Both the position numbers and the translations under genes were made by a program. Positions 1-8,574 of a stretch of 64,000 nt of DNA are shown piece by piece; positions within the stretch are counted from its first letter, which is position 1, and each line of letters opens with the position of its first letter. Below the pieces are notes generated by a model, which saw only the letters and a program-made list of their open reading frames with translations, had not been told where the DNA came from and did not search any database. Origin of the DNA: Bradyrhizobium japonicum USDA 6 (lineage in GTDB: Bacteria; Pseudomonadota; Alphaproteobacteria; Rhizobiales; Xanthobacteraceae); NCBI RefSeq assembly GCF_000284375.1, contig NC_017249.1, forward strand, positions 1,240,001-1,304,000, read 5' to 3'.

Positions 1-77
1 AAACCACGGTTACGACCGACGCTAGCAACACATCACCACCTGACACGCAGATTCGAATTCGACTGGGGCGGGGGACA

Positions 78-599
78 ATGAAGTTTCTGACGGGGTTGCT
101 CGCGGCGGTTCTCCTGATCGCGGGCATGGGGGCTTCCCACGCAGTGGTTCGGATTGCGGATGACCGCGGTGGCCGGATCGGAACCTACGTCGACAGATAC
201 CAGGATCTGCGGCAATCGGGCGACACCGTCATCATCGACGGCCTCTGTGCCTCGGCCTGCACCATCGTCCTCGGCGCCATCCCGCGCGACCGCATCTGCG
301 TGACGTCACATGCCACGCTCGGCTTCCACGCCGCCTGGGATTTCGGCACCAACGGCCGCGCCGTCACCAATCCCGAAGCGACCCAGATGCTCTATGCGAT
401 GTATCCCTCGCAGGTGAAGCGCTGGATCAACCAGCGCGGCGGCCTCACCCCGCACATGCTCTTCCTGAGGGGCAAGCAGCTCCAGGCCATGTACAAGCCC
501 TGCTACCTCGACGCGCAGGCCTCGACCAACCGACCCCTGCGCCGGGCTCTCCCGCAAGCGGAAGAGCTGGAGTCCGCTCGGGGCCAGCTGCTTCGCTGA
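78..599 (+). CDS. Secreted ClpP/crotonase-fold-like protein
   Basis: A 173-residue protein with a clear N-terminal signal peptide (hydrophobic residues about 4-22 ending ASHA). The rest resembles the predicted periplasmic proteins related to the ClpP/crotonase fold that are common in rhizobia. Residues about 57-62 read CASACT, placing a serine between two cysteines, as in the nucleophile loop of that family, and a histidine follows in a TLGFHAA segment. A start at 78 is supported by a GGGGGAC ribosome site just upstream. Catalytic activity is unproven and the substrate is unknown. It stands alone; the next gene is 120 bases downstream. Confidence 0.7.
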   Translation: MKFLTGLLAAVLLIAGMGASHAVVRIADDRGGRIGTYVDRYQDLRQSGDTVIIDGLCASACTIVLGAIPRDRICVTSHATLGFHAAWDFGTNGRAVTNPEATQMLYAMYPSQVKRWINQRGGLTPHMLFLRGKQLQAMYKPCYLDAQASTNRPLRRALPQAEELESARGQLLR

Positions 600-720
600 C
601 GTCATCGGCACGATCTGATTCAAGGAAGCATTCCTTGGAACACCCGCGGCGCTTGCCCGGGCCCGGGCCAACGCCTATTTGAATGGCAAGGGAACCGGGG
701 CCTTCGCCCCGATCGTTGTC

Positions 721-915
721 ATGGCTCAACCACTGCACCCGGCCCAACCGCTACAGGACAATTCGCCCACTGCCGGCCGGCTGCCGTTCGTGCTGCTGTT
801 GGCTGGCGCGGGGATCGGCGGTCTGGTCGTGCTCGGCGCGCTGGCGCTCTGGTTCCACTACGGCAGCCAGGTGTTCTTCGAAATGATCAGGACCGGCTTT
901 GCCGCCTGCTTCTGA
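721..915 (+). CDS. Small single-span membrane protein upstream of SCO1
   Basis: A 64-residue protein with a polar proline-rich N-terminus, one strongly hydrophobic segment (about residues 21-43) and a short tail ending in FAACF. An upstream in-frame TTG at 679 would lengthen it by 14 residues, but the ATG at 721 is the simpler choice. It ends 24 bases before the SCO1/SenC gene on the same strand, so the two are probably co-transcribed. By position it may serve copper delivery or cytochrome oxidase assembly, but no motif shows this. Confidence 0.55.
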   Translation: MAQPLHPAQPLQDNSPTAGRLPFVLLLAGAGIGGLVVLGALALWFHYGSQVFFEMIRTGFAACF

Positions 916-939
916 CCTGCGACAGGAAGTTTTCCGCTC

Positions 940-1530
940 ATGAGCTCCACCGCCCGTCCGCTGGTGATCGCGACCGCCTTCGCTGCAAGCCTCGTCGTCG
1001 GACTGCTGATCGTTTTCTGGGCGATGGGCGGGGTCAGCAAGGTGGCGCAGCCCGCCGCGATCGGCGGCCCGTTCCAGCTCACCGACCAGCACGGCAAGGC
1101 CGTCACCGACAAGAACCTGAAGGGCAAGCCGACCCTGATCTTCTTCGGCTACACCCATTGCCCCGACGTCTGCCCGACTTCGTTGTTCGAGATCTCGGAG
1201 GTGCTGCGCGCGATGGGCAAGGATGCCGACAAGGTCAATGCCGTCTTCATCTCGGTCGATCCCGAGCGCGATACGCCGGCGACGATGAAGGACTATCTGT
1301 CGAGCTTCGACCCGCACCTCGAAGGGCTCAGCGGCGACCCCGCCGAGACCGCCAAGGTGATCACCTCCTACCGGGTCTATGCCAAGAAGGTCCCGACCAA
1401 GGACGGCGACTACACCATGGACCACACCGCGCTGATCTACCTGATGGACCGCGACGGGCGGTTCGTATCGCCGTTCAACATGAAGCGGACGCCGGAAGAG
1501 GCCGCGGCCGATTTGAAGCGGTATCTCTAG
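940..1530 (+). CDS. SCO1/SenC family copper chaperone
   Basis: 196 residues. A membrane anchor at about residues 9-30 is followed by a thioredoxin-like domain. The copper ligands of the SCO family are visible: CPDVC at residues 74-78 and a distal histidine at about 162 in a MDHTAL segment. Members deliver copper to, or reduce, the CuA site of cytochrome c oxidase on the outer face of the inner membrane. Length is typical. A GGAAG ribosome site precedes the ATG. It follows a small membrane protein by 24 bases, probably in one operon. Confidence 0.93.
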   Translation: MSSTARPLVIATAFAASLVVGLLIVFWAMGGVSKVAQPAAIGGPFQLTDQHGKAVTDKNLKGKPTLIFFGYTHCPDVCPTSLFEISEVLRAMGKDADKVNAVFISVDPERDTPATMKDYLSSFDPHLEGLSGDPAETAKVITSYRVYAKKVPTKDGDYTMDHTALIYLMDRDGRFVSPFNMKRTPEEAAADLKRYL

Positions 1531-1567
1531 GTGTTTGGCGGAATGATCGCGCGGCGTTCTCGGTGTA

Positions 1568-1688
1568 ACCTCTCCCGCTTGCGGGAGAGGTCGGCGCAAA
1601 GCGCCGGGTGAGGGCTCTCTCCTCTTGGTGATTGTCCCTCTGTGGAGACACCCTCTCCCCAACCCTCCCCCGCAAGCGGGGGAGGGAG
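1568..1688. repeat. Palindromic intergenic repeat, CTCTCCCGC family
   Basis: Two inverted GC-rich arms (CTCTCCCGCTTGCGGGAGAG near the left end, CCTCCCCCGCAAGCGGGGGAGG near the right end, each quoted only in part by pattern) flank a spacer with GGGTGAGGG. The same layout recurs at 2721, 53898 and 58030. It probably folds as two hairpins in RNA and may also end transcription of the SCO1 gene. Confidence 0.75.
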
Positions 1689-1777
1689 CGCACCCAGCCC
1701 GCAATCGGCGCTCGCGTTCCCGGCGGGATGGTCTATAACGCCCTCCGATCCCAACGGAATTTGTTCATTTCCCGCCG

Positions 1778-2713
1778 ATGGTCCCGTCGCGACAGGCAAA
1801 ATCGTCCAAAACCGTGCGCCGCGTCCTGACCGGGCTGGTCGTCGGTGCTTGCCTCCTCGCAGGCCTGACCGGCGCAGACGCGCAGGCGCCCGCCAAGCAG
1901 CCCCCGGCGGCGCCCCAGGCCACGCCGCAGGTCGCCCCTCAAGCCGCCCCCCAGGCCGTGCCCGGCTTCTGGGACCCGCGGCGGCGGCCGGAGCGGCCCG
2001 ACCTGTCGCGCCTGACCGTGATCCGCTTCCTGACCGAGACCGACTATCCGCCGTTCAACTACACCGGCGCCGACGGCAATCCGGCCGGTTTCAACGTCGA
2101 TCTCGCCCGCGCGCTGTGCGAGGAGATCAAGGTCACCTGCACGGTGCAGATGCGCCGTTTCGAGACGCTGGTCGACGCGCTCTCCTCCAACCGGGGCGAT
2201 GCCATCATCGCCTCGATGGCGGTGAGTCCGCAGCTGCGCGCCCGCGTCGATTTCACCGATCCCTATTACCGCGTGCCGGCGCGCTTCGCCTCGCGCAAGG
2301 ATGCGGTGATGCCGGAGATCCGGCCCGAATATCTCGAGGGCAAGAAAGTCGGCGTCATCGCCGGCTCCGCGCACGAAGCGTACCTCAAGGCGATGTTCAC
2401 CGACGCCGAGCTGCACCCCTATCCCAACGACGACGCGATGCGCACCGCCTTGCGCAAGGGCGAGGTCGACTTCATCTTCGGCGACGCCATCTCGCTGGCG
2501 TTCTGGATCAACGGCACGGATTCCGGCGATTGCTGCGCCTTCTCCGGCGGCCCCTTCGTCGAGAGCCGCTTCTTCGGCGAGGGCATCGGCATCGCCGTGC
2601 GCAAGGGCAACGACGTGCTGCGCCAGGCCCTGAACTGGGCCCTGTTCCGCGTCTGGGAGAAAGGCCGCTACACCGATCTGTGGCTGCGGTATTTCTCGGT
2701 GAGCCCGTTCTGA
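1778..2713 (+). CDS. Orphan periplasmic amino acid-type solute-binding protein (SBP family 3)
   Basis: 311 residues: a signal peptide (about 1-36, ending ADAQA), a low-complexity Ala/Pro/Gln linker (about 36-60), then a family 3 solute-binding domain. The domain shows the usual opening (TETDYPPFNY), a GFNVDLARALC segment and the VDFTDPYYR motif. Such proteins capture polar amino acids in the periplasm for an ABC importer. No permease or ATPase gene lies nearby, so its partner is elsewhere or it serves as a sensor input. A CC pair at about 249-250 may form a disulfide. Repeats flank it on both sides. Confidence 0.85.
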   Translation: MVPSRQAKSSKTVRRVLTGLVVGACLLAGLTGADAQAPAKQPPAAPQATPQVAPQAAPQAVPGFWDPRRRPERPDLSRLTVIRFLTETDYPPFNYTGADGNPAGFNVDLARALCEEIKVTCTVQMRRFETLVDALSSNRGDAIIASMAVSPQLRARVDFTDPYYRVPARFASRKDAVMPEIRPEYLEGKKVGVIAGSAHEAYLKAMFTDAELHPYPNDDAMRTALRKGEVDFIFGDAISLAFWINGTDSGDCCAFSGGPFVESRFFGEGIGIAVRKGNDVLRQALNWALFRVWEKGRYTDLWLRYFSVSPF

Positions 2714-2720
2714 GCTCTTC

Positions 2721-2863
2721 ACCTCGCCCCGCTTGAGGGGAGAGGTTGGAATTCAAGCGCAGCTTGAATTCCGGGTGAGGGGGACTCTCCGCGAGTCCAA
2801 CGCTCACCGTGAGCGTGGAAGCCCCTCACCCCAACCCTCTCCCCGTAAGAACGGGGAGAGGGA
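2721..2863. repeat. Palindromic intergenic repeat, CTCTCCCGC family
   Basis: Same two-hairpin layout as the element at 1568. The middle carries a perfect inverted repeat around GAATTCAAGCGCAGCTTGAATTC. It fills the gap between the solute-binding protein and lysS, leaving about 75 bases for the lysS promoter. Confidence 0.75.
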
Positions 2864-2938
2864 GCAAGCGCGGCGATCACCCCGCAAAATTGCATTCTGC
2901 CCGGAAATCGCTATTTTCCGCGGCCCGGAGGCCCCTGA

Positions 2939-4582
2939 ATGTCTGTCATCGATCTTGCCGCGAACCCGAGCGATCTGCGTGCACTCGCCGAACAATCCAA
3001 CGCCTGGCCGTTCGAGCAGGCGAAGGCCATTGTCGCGCGGCTGAAGAAGAGCCCGAAGGACGAGGTGCTGTTCGAGACCGGCTACGGCCCGTCCGGCCTG
3101 CCGCATATCGGCACGTTCGGTGAGGTCGCGCGCACCTCGATGGTGCGCCATGCCTTCCGCGTGCTCACCGAGGACAAGATCAAGACGCGCCTGCTCGCCT
3201 TCTCCGACGACATGGACGGGTTTCGGAAAGTGCCCGACAACGTCCCCAACAAGGAGATGCTGGCTGCGCATCTCGGCAAGCCGCTGACGCGGGTGCCGGA
3301 TCCGTTCTCCAACGAGTACCCGTCGTTCGGGCACCACAACAACGCGCGGCTGCGCGCGTTCCTCGATCATTTCGGCTTCGACTACGAGTTCGCGAGCTCG
3401 ACCGACTATTATACGTCCGGCCGCTTCGACGCGACGTTGCTGAAGATGCTCGCCGCCTACGACAAGGTGATGGCGATCATCCTGCCGACGCTCGGCCCCG
3501 ATCGCCGCGCGACCTATTCGCCGTTCCTGCCGATCAGCAAGACCACCGGTGTCGTGTTGCAAGTGCCGATGATCCGCCGCGACGTCGAGGCCGGCACCGT
3601 GACCTATGTCGATCCCGACACCAACCAGGAAGTCGAGACGCCCGTCACCGGCGGCAACGTCAAGTGCCAGTGGAAGGCCGACTGGGCGATGCGCTGGGTC
3701 GCGCTCGGCGTCGACTACGAGATGGCCGGCAAGGATCTCATCGACTCCGTGAAGCTGTCCGGCGCGATCGCCAGGGCGCTCGGCGCCACGCCGCCCGAAG
3801 GTTTCAACTACGAGCTTTTCCTCGACGAGAAGGGCCAGAAGATCTCGAAGTCGAAGGGCAACGGCCTCACCATCGACGAATGGCTGCGCTACGCTTCGCC
3901 GGAATCGCTGTCGCTGTTCATGTATCGCGAGCCGAAGGCGGCCAAGCGGCTGTATTTCGACGTCATCCCGCGCAATGTCGACGACTACCAGCAGTTCGTC
4001 GATGGCTTTGCAAAGCAGGATGGCAAGCAGCAGCTTGGCAATCCGGTCTGGCACATCCACAACGGCCATCCGCCGAAGGGCGACATGCCCGTCACGTTCC
4101 AGCTCCTCTTGACGCTGGTGTCATCGTCGAACGCGGAGAATGCCGAGACGCTGTGGGGCTTCATCGGCCGCTATCGTCCCGGCGTCAGCCCGCAGACGCA
4201 TCCGAAGCTCGATGCGATGGTCGGCTATGCCATCAACTATTATCGTGACTTCGTGGCGCCGACGAAGCAGTTCCGCGAGCCGACCGAGGTTGAGCGCGCC
4301 GCGTTGCAGGATCTGCGCGATGCGCTGTCGCAGCTTCCGCAGGAATCCTCAGCCGAGGACATCCAGAACGTCGTCTACGAGATCGGCCGCCGCGAGCCGT
4401 TCCTCGACCAGGTCAAGAAGGGCAAGGACGGCCGTCCGGGCGTGACGCTCGACTGGTTCAACATGCTCTACCAGGTGCTGCTCGGGCAGGAGAAGGGCCC
4501 GCGCTTCGGCTCCTTCGTTGCGGTCTACGGCGTGCAGAACGCGGTCAACATGATCGACGGCGCACTGGCGCGAAGCGCGTAG
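2939..4582 (+). CDS. lysS: Lysyl-tRNA synthetase, class I
   Basis: 547 residues, the size of class I lysyl-tRNA synthetases. It charges tRNA-Lys with lysine in the cytoplasm. The class I signatures are visible: HIGT at residues 56-59, inside a [12 protein letters not shown] loop, and KISKSKG at about 301-307. This archaeal-type enzyme replaces the class II LysRS of most bacteria and is usual in alphaproteobacteria. The ATG at 2939 is preceded by a CCGGAGG ribosome site. It is transcribed alone and followed by a palindromic repeat. Confidence 0.97.
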   Translation: MSVIDLAANPSDLRALAEQSNAWPFEQAKAIVARLKKSPKDEVLFETGYGPSGLPHIGTFGEVARTSMVRHAFRVLTEDKIKTRLLAFSDDMDGFRKVPDNVPNKEMLAAHLGKPLTRVPDPFSNEYPSFGHHNNARLRAFLDHFGFDYEFASSTDYYTSGRFDATLLKMLAAYDKVMAIILPTLGPDRRATYSPFLPISKTTGVVLQVPMIRRDVEAGTVTYVDPDTNQEVETPVTGGNVKCQWKADWAMRWVALGVDYEMAGKDLIDSVKLSGAIARALGATPPEGFNYELFLDEKGQKISKSKGNGLTIDEWLRYASPESLSLFMYREPKAAKRLYFDVIPRNVDDYQQFVDGFAKQDGKQQLGNPVWHIHNGHPPKGDMPVTFQLLLTLVSSSNAENAETLWGFIGRYRPGVSPQTHPKLDAMVGYAINYYRDFVAPTKQFREPTEVERAALQDLRDALSQLPQESSAEDIQNVVYEIGRREPFLDQVKKGKDGRPGVTLDWFNMLYQVLLGQEKGPRFGSFVAVYGVQNAVNMIDGALARSA

Positions 4583-4594
4583 CCGTACTCTCAC

Positions 4595-4717
4595 TGTCAT
4601 CGTCCGCCTTGTGCGCAATTGCGCGCTCGGGCGGACGATCCAGTATTCCGGCGGCGTTCGTGATTGAACCGAAACGCTGCGGCGTATTGGATTTCCCGCT
4701 TTCGCGGGGAAATGACA
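4595..4717. repeat. Palindromic intergenic repeat, GTCAT...ATCCAGTA family
   Basis: Outer arms TGTCAT and ATGACA bracket two smaller hairpins (CGTCCGCC/GGCGGACG and TTTCCCGC/GCGGGGAAA). Each hairpin is followed or preceded by an ATCCAGTA or TATTGGAT stretch. It lies between the convergent lysS and S24-regulator genes. Family members also lie at 12469, 21556, 25696, 28402, 33382, 51855, 55053 and 56010. Confidence 0.8.
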
Positions 4718-4726
4718 GCGGGATGC

Positions 4727-5380
4727 TCACTGGCTCGCCCACACGATTCGCGCGATCCAGCCGACGTCGCTCGGCGCCATCGTGTGCTCGGCCTGCGATG
4801 CATTGAGCGGCTGCAATTCCAGTGCCTTTGCCGTGCGGCGCTTCAGCGTCGCGACCGTCACCTCGCCCGCCTTGGTCTTCACCACCACGCGATCGCCTCT
4901 GCGGATCGGCGCGCGGGGCGAGATCAGGATGACGTCGCCGTCGCGATAGGCGGGGGCAAGCGCATCGCCGGAAATCTCCAGGGCAAAGGCGCGACTGTCC
5001 TCGGCGGTTGGAAGCGCAAGTTCGGTCCAGCCCTTGCCGGATGGAAAACCGGACTCGTCGAAAGCGCCGCTCGCGCCGGCTAGCGCGAGGCCGAGCAGCG
5101 GCACCGAGCGGCCGTCGCTGGCGTCGTCACCGATCAACCCGGCAAAGGTGTCCATCGAGGAGCCGGCCGCCGCCAGCGCTTTCGCGATCGATTCGGTGGA
5201 TGGCCAGCGCTCGCGCCCGTCGGGAGTGACTCGCTTGGACTTGTTGAAGGTGGTGGGATCGAGCCCGGCCCGCTTGGCGAGGCCGGACGGCGAAAGACCG
5301 GCACGCTCCGCCAGCCGATCCAGCGCTCCCCAGATCTGGTCATGAGTCAGTATCCTCTGCGCTTTGGCCTGTCTGACCAT
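4727..5380 (-). CDS. HTH regulator with S24 (LexA/CI-like) C-terminal domain, dyad apparently lost
   Basis: 217 residues from the ATG at 5380; an upstream ATG at 5401 would add seven. Residues about 13-80 form a helix-turn-helix domain (GLSPSGLAKRAGLDPTTFNKSKR). Residues about 125-215 match the S24 peptidase fold of LexA and CI repressors (GDALAPAYRDGDVILI, RRGDRVVVK). As I align it, the catalytic serine of the GDSM motif is Ala140, and the lysine of the V-K-R-L motif is Ala177. Self-cleavage is therefore unlikely, and it is probably a non-cleavable DNA-binding repressor. Its targets are unknown; the nearest divergent gene is DUF952-pyrD. Confidence 0.85.
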   Translation of the reverse strand: MVRQAKAQRILTHDQIWGALDRLAERAGLSPSGLAKRAGLDPTTFNKSKRVTPDGRERWPSTESIAKALAAAGSSMDTFAGLIGDDASDGRSVPLLGLALAGASGAFDESGFPSGKGWTELALPTAEDSRAFALEISGDALAPAYRDGDVILISPRAPIRRGDRVVVKTKAGEVTVATLKRRTAKALELQPLNASQAEHTMAPSDVGWIARIVWASQ

Positions 5381-5460
5381 GGAAGGTCCAGCCCGTCGCA
5401 ACTCAGGAAAACTGTCCTCAAATCAACCGGTTTTCCGTTTTTCGCGCAAGGGGTGGTGGG

Positions 5461-5575
5461 GGAAGCATTTTCAAGCGAAGCGGATACCGGTTCGCATCAG
5501 GAAAACGCGTCAAAACAAGAATTTAAAGCCCCGTTCCGATTTCATCGGAACGGAAATGGCTCTAAGCCTTGAGTT
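5461..5575. repeat. Rhizobial interspersed repeat with perfect 10-bp hairpin
   Basis: A stretch with GCATTTTCAAGCGAAG, GGATACCGGTTCG and GCGTCAAAACAAG segments ends in a perfect hairpin: CCGTTCCGAT, loop TTC, ATCGGAACGG at 5531-5553. I recognise it as a widely scattered rhizobial intergenic element. It lies between the S24 regulator and DUF952 promoters. Nothing else is seen in 5576-5673 beyond the leader of the DUF952 gene. Confidence 0.65.
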
Positions 5576-5673
5576 CGGAGGGGGCGGCCATTACGGTCGC
5601 GCCCGGGTTTTGAGGACCCGCACGAGACGAAAAAACCCAAAAGACTCAAAGAGCAAACAAGGCTGCGTGAGCG

Positions 5674-6018
5674 GTGGTCAAGATCTACAAAATCTGTCCG
5701 GCCTCGGCCTGGCGCGAGGCGGAACGGCAGGGTGTCTACCGGGGCAGCGCGGACGATTCGCGCGACGGTTTCATCCATTTTTCGACCGCGCCTCAGGTTC
5801 CCGAGACCTTGCGCAAGCACTATTTCGGGCAGCGCGCGCTGTTCCTGGTCGAGGTCGATTGCGACGCGCTCGGCAGCGAATTGCGCTGGGAGCGCTCGCG
5901 CAATGACGAGCTGTTTCCGCACCTCTATGGCGAGCTCGATCTCGGCGCGGTGCTGTCGGTGATGAACCTCAACATGCGCTCCGATGGCGGCCACGACGTT
6001 CCGGAGCTTAACCCGTGA
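5674..6018 (+). CDS. DUF952 domain protein
   Basis: 114 residues, cytoplasmic, matching the DUF952 family along its whole length (opening VKIYKIC, then DGFIHFSTAPQ, an LFLVEVD strand, and FPHLYGELDL near the end). Its function is unknown; the fold is thought to be related to glutathione S-transferase-adjacent or nucleotide-modifying folds only by prediction. The start is a GTG. Its stop overlaps the pyrD start by four bases (GTGA), so the two are translationally coupled, linking it by context to pyrimidine synthesis. Confidence 0.85.
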   Translation: MVKIYKICPASAWREAERQGVYRGSADDSRDGFIHFSTAPQVPETLRKHYFGQRALFLVEVDCDALGSELRWERSRNDELFPHLYGELDLGAVLSVMNLNMRSDGGHDVPELNP

Positions 6019-7112
6019 TCCGCGCCTTCGACGCCTTTTCGCTGCCGGTGCTGCGCTGGCTCGATCCGGAAGATGCGCATCGCCTCGCGATCCAGGGCCT
6101 GCGCTTCCTGCCGCCGGTCAAGCCGCGGCCTGACGATCCCAAGCTGGCAGTGCGTGCCTTCGGGCTCAACTTCCCCAATCCGATCGGCATGGCCGCGGGC
6201 TTCGACAAGAGCGCCGAGGTGCCGGATGCGTTGCTGCGGCTCGGCTTCGGCTTCGTCGAGATCGGTTCGGTGACGCCGAAGCCGCAAAGCGGCAATCCGC
6301 GGCCGCGGCTGTTTCGTCTGGAGCGCGACGAGGCCGTGATCAACCGCATGGGCTTCAACAATGACGGCGCTGAAGTCGCGCTGCGCAGGCTCGCGGCGCG
6401 TGCGCAGCACGGCGGCATCATCGGGGTCAATGTCGGCGCCAACAAGGATTCGCCGGATCGCGTCGGCGATTACGTCAAGCTGATCGAGACCTTTGCGCCG
6501 GTCGCGAGCTATTTCACCGTCAACGTCTCCTCGCCGAACACGCCGGGTCTGCGCAATTTGCAGGAAGGTGCGCTGCTGGACGATCTCCTCGCCAGGGTAA
6601 TCGACGCGCGCGAGCGGGTGCGCCAGAAGGCCGGCGACACGCCGGTGCTGCTCAAGATCGCGCCTGACCTCAGCCTCGCCCAGCTCGACGACGTCGTGCA
6701 GGTGGCGCGCTCGCGCCGGGTCGACGGCATGATCGTGTCGAACACGACGATCGCGCGGCCGAGCACGCTGCGTGAGGAAATGCGCGCCAAGGAGCAGGGT
6801 GGCCTGTCCGGCCGGCCGCTGTTCCGCCTGTCGACGCGCATGGTCGCGGAGACCTATGTGCGCGTCGAGGGCGCGTTCCCCTTGATCGGCGTCGGCGGCG
6901 TCGATTCCGGCGGCGCCGCGCTGACCAAGATCCGCGCCGGCGCGAGCCTGATCCAGCTCTATTCGTCGCTGGTCTACAAGGGACTCGGCCTCGTCGACGA
7001 GATCAAGCGTGATCTCACCTCGACGCTGCTCCGCACGGGGCGGGATTCGCTATCCGAAATCGTCGGCGCCGACGCGGCGACGCTGACGGCGGAAGACTGG
7101 CCGGGGATGTGA
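6015..7112 (+). CDS. pyrD: Dihydroorotate dehydrogenase (quinone)
   Basis: 365 residues, class 2 enzyme. It oxidises dihydroorotate to orotate with FMN and membrane quinone, the fourth step of de novo pyrimidine synthesis. Visible features are the N-terminal membrane-associating helix (LPVLRWLDPEDAHRLAI), the MAAGFDKS segment (about 58-65), the VNVSSPNTPGLR motif with the class 2 catalytic serine (about 173-184), VSNTTIAR and the FMN phosphate loop IGVGGVDSG. The start is GTG, overlapping DUF952 by four bases. pyrE lies 13 kb away and is not in the same unit. Confidence 0.97.
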   Translation: MIRAFDAFSLPVLRWLDPEDAHRLAIQGLRFLPPVKPRPDDPKLAVRAFGLNFPNPIGMAAGFDKSAEVPDALLRLGFGFVEIGSVTPKPQSGNPRPRLFRLERDEAVINRMGFNNDGAEVALRRLAARAQHGGIIGVNVGANKDSPDRVGDYVKLIETFAPVASYFTVNVSSPNTPGLRNLQEGALLDDLLARVIDARERVRQKAGDTPVLLKIAPDLSLAQLDDVVQVARSRRVDGMIVSNTTIARPSTLREEMRAKEQGGLSGRPLFRLSTRMVAETYVRVEGAFPLIGVGGVDSGGAALTKIRAGASLIQLYSSLVYKGLGLVDEIKRDLTSTLLRTGRDSLSEIVGADAATLTAEDWPGM

Positions 7113-7119
7113 GGCGGTC

Positions 7120-7246
7120 TCATTCCCCTGATACAGCGCAGCGCGCCGGCTTCGGCGTGGTGCGCTGCTGATTCGGGGCCCACAGAAGCTAGGTCCGGCG
7201 CTGCGCGGCAGAGTTTCACGCCTGCAGCGCGTCCGGGACCACGAGA
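7120..7246. repeat. Intergenic repeat, CAGCGC...GTCCGGGACACGAGAG family
   Basis: A GC-rich element with GCGCAGCGCGCC and GTCCGGGACCACGAGAG ends, resembling the one at 19051. It separates the convergent pyrD and MATE genes and may act as a bidirectional terminator. Confidence 0.55.
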
Positions 7247-7247
7247 G

Positions 7248-8573
7248 CTACGATTTCGGAAACGTCGCCCGATACAACGCCGGATAGCGCGCGCCCTGCA
7301 AGCCGCCGCGTGCCACGTAGAACGCGATCAGCGCGCTCCACAGCCCGGCATTGCCGAACGATTGCAGCGCCCACCAGGCGCCGAGAAAGGTCGTGAACGA
7401 TAACAGCATCAAATTGCGCATCTCGCGTGCCCAGGTCGCGCCGACATAGATGCCGTCGAAGCCGAAGGCGAACACGCCGGGGATCGGTGCAACCACGATG
7501 AACGGCAGGAATTCGCGCGCAGCGCGGCGGACGTCCTCGCTCGCTGTCATGACATTGATCAGGTTCGGCCCGAACAGCGCGAACAGCACCGCGACGACCA
7601 GCGCGAAGCCAAGGCCCCACAGCAGCACCAGCCGGGTCGAGTCCGCAAAGCCCCTGGAATCGCGTGCGCCAAACGTGCGCCCGCAGAGCTGCTGGGCTGC
7701 GTTCGCAAGACCGTCGAGGAAGAACGCGCTGACCAGCAGGAAATTGTTCAGCACGGAATTCGCCGCCAGCGTGACGTCACCGGCGCGTGCGCCCTTGGCG
7801 GTGAAGAACAGGAACACGGCAATCAGCGCCGCGGTGCGGATCATGATGTCGGAGTTCACCGCCAGCAGCCGCATCAGTTTTGCCCGGTCCAACAGCGTGG
7901 CGAGGGGCACCGCAAAGCCGCCATCCGCATAGCGCCGGCAGACGATCACGCCGAGCACGAAGCCAATCGTCTCCGAGAGCAGTGCGGCGATCGCCGCGCC
8001 CGCAATGCCGGTGTCGTAGACCAGCACCAGCAAGATCGTCGCCGCCATGTTGATGAGGTTGATGACGACCTGCAGCAGCAGTGCCGGATTGGCGCGCGCC
8101 TGTCCCACCAGCCAACCGAGAACGACGTAGTTGGCGAAGGCGAACGGCGACGACCAGATCCGGATCATGAAATAGGTCTTTGCCGCGCGCGTGACGCCTT
8201 CGCTGCCGCCCATCAGGTCGAACAGCGCGGTGGCCAGCGGCAATTGCAGCACGATCAGCGTGGCGCCGATCAGGCCCGCGACAATGAAGCCGCGCACCAG
8301 GATCACGGTCTGCTCGCGCGTTTCGCCCGCGCCCAGCGCCTGCGCGGTGAAGGCGAGTGTGCTCATGCGCAGGAAGCCGAACAGCCAGAACAGGCAGTCG
8401 AAGATGACGGAGGCCATCGCGACGCCGCCAAGTAGTGCGGCATCGTCGAGCCGCCCGATCGCGGTGGTCGAGACCACGCCGATCAGCGGCGTGGTGAGGT
8501 TCGCGACCATCGCGGGACCGGCGATGGCGAAGACCTGGCGGGAGCCTATCCCTAAGTGAACGGGCGCGTGCAT
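7248..8573 (-). CDS. MATE family efflux transporter
   Basis: 441 residues with about twelve hydrophobic spans in two similar halves, the size of MATE (DinF/NorM) exporters, which expel cationic compounds in exchange for H+ or Na+ across the inner membrane. The opening IGSRQVFAIAGPAMVANLTTPLIGVV and the GRLDDAALLGGVAMA loop fit the DinF-like branch. It starts one base after the stop of the upstream MBL hydrolase, so the two form an operon. In several bacteria dinF is a damage-inducible gene, but no LexA box is seen here. Confidence 0.92.
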   Translation of the reverse strand: MHAPVHLGIGSRQVFAIAGPAMVANLTTPLIGVVSTTAIGRLDDAALLGGVAMASVIFDCLFWLFGFLRMSTLAFTAQALGAGETREQTVILVRGFIVAGLIGATLIVLQLPLATALFDLMGGSEGVTRAAKTYFMIRIWSSPFAFANYVVLGWLVGQARANPALLLQVVINLINMAATILLVLVYDTGIAGAAIAALLSETIGFVLGVIVCRRYADGGFAVPLATLLDRAKLMRLLAVNSDIMIRTAALIAVFLFFTAKGARAGDVTLAANSVLNNFLLVSAFFLDGLANAAQQLCGRTFGARDSRGFADSTRLVLLWGLGFALVVAVLFALFGPNLINVMTASEDVRRAAREFLPFIVVAPIPGVFAFGFDGIYVGATWAREMRNLMLLSFTTFLGAWWALQSFGNAGLWSALIAFYVARGGLQGARYPALYRATFPKS

Positions 8574-8574
8574 G

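Noticed and set aside
1642..2736. Plus-strand open frame of 364 codons over the first solute-binding protein
   Set aside because: Arginine/alanine-rich reading of another frame of a clear SBP family gene; begins inside a palindromic repeat.
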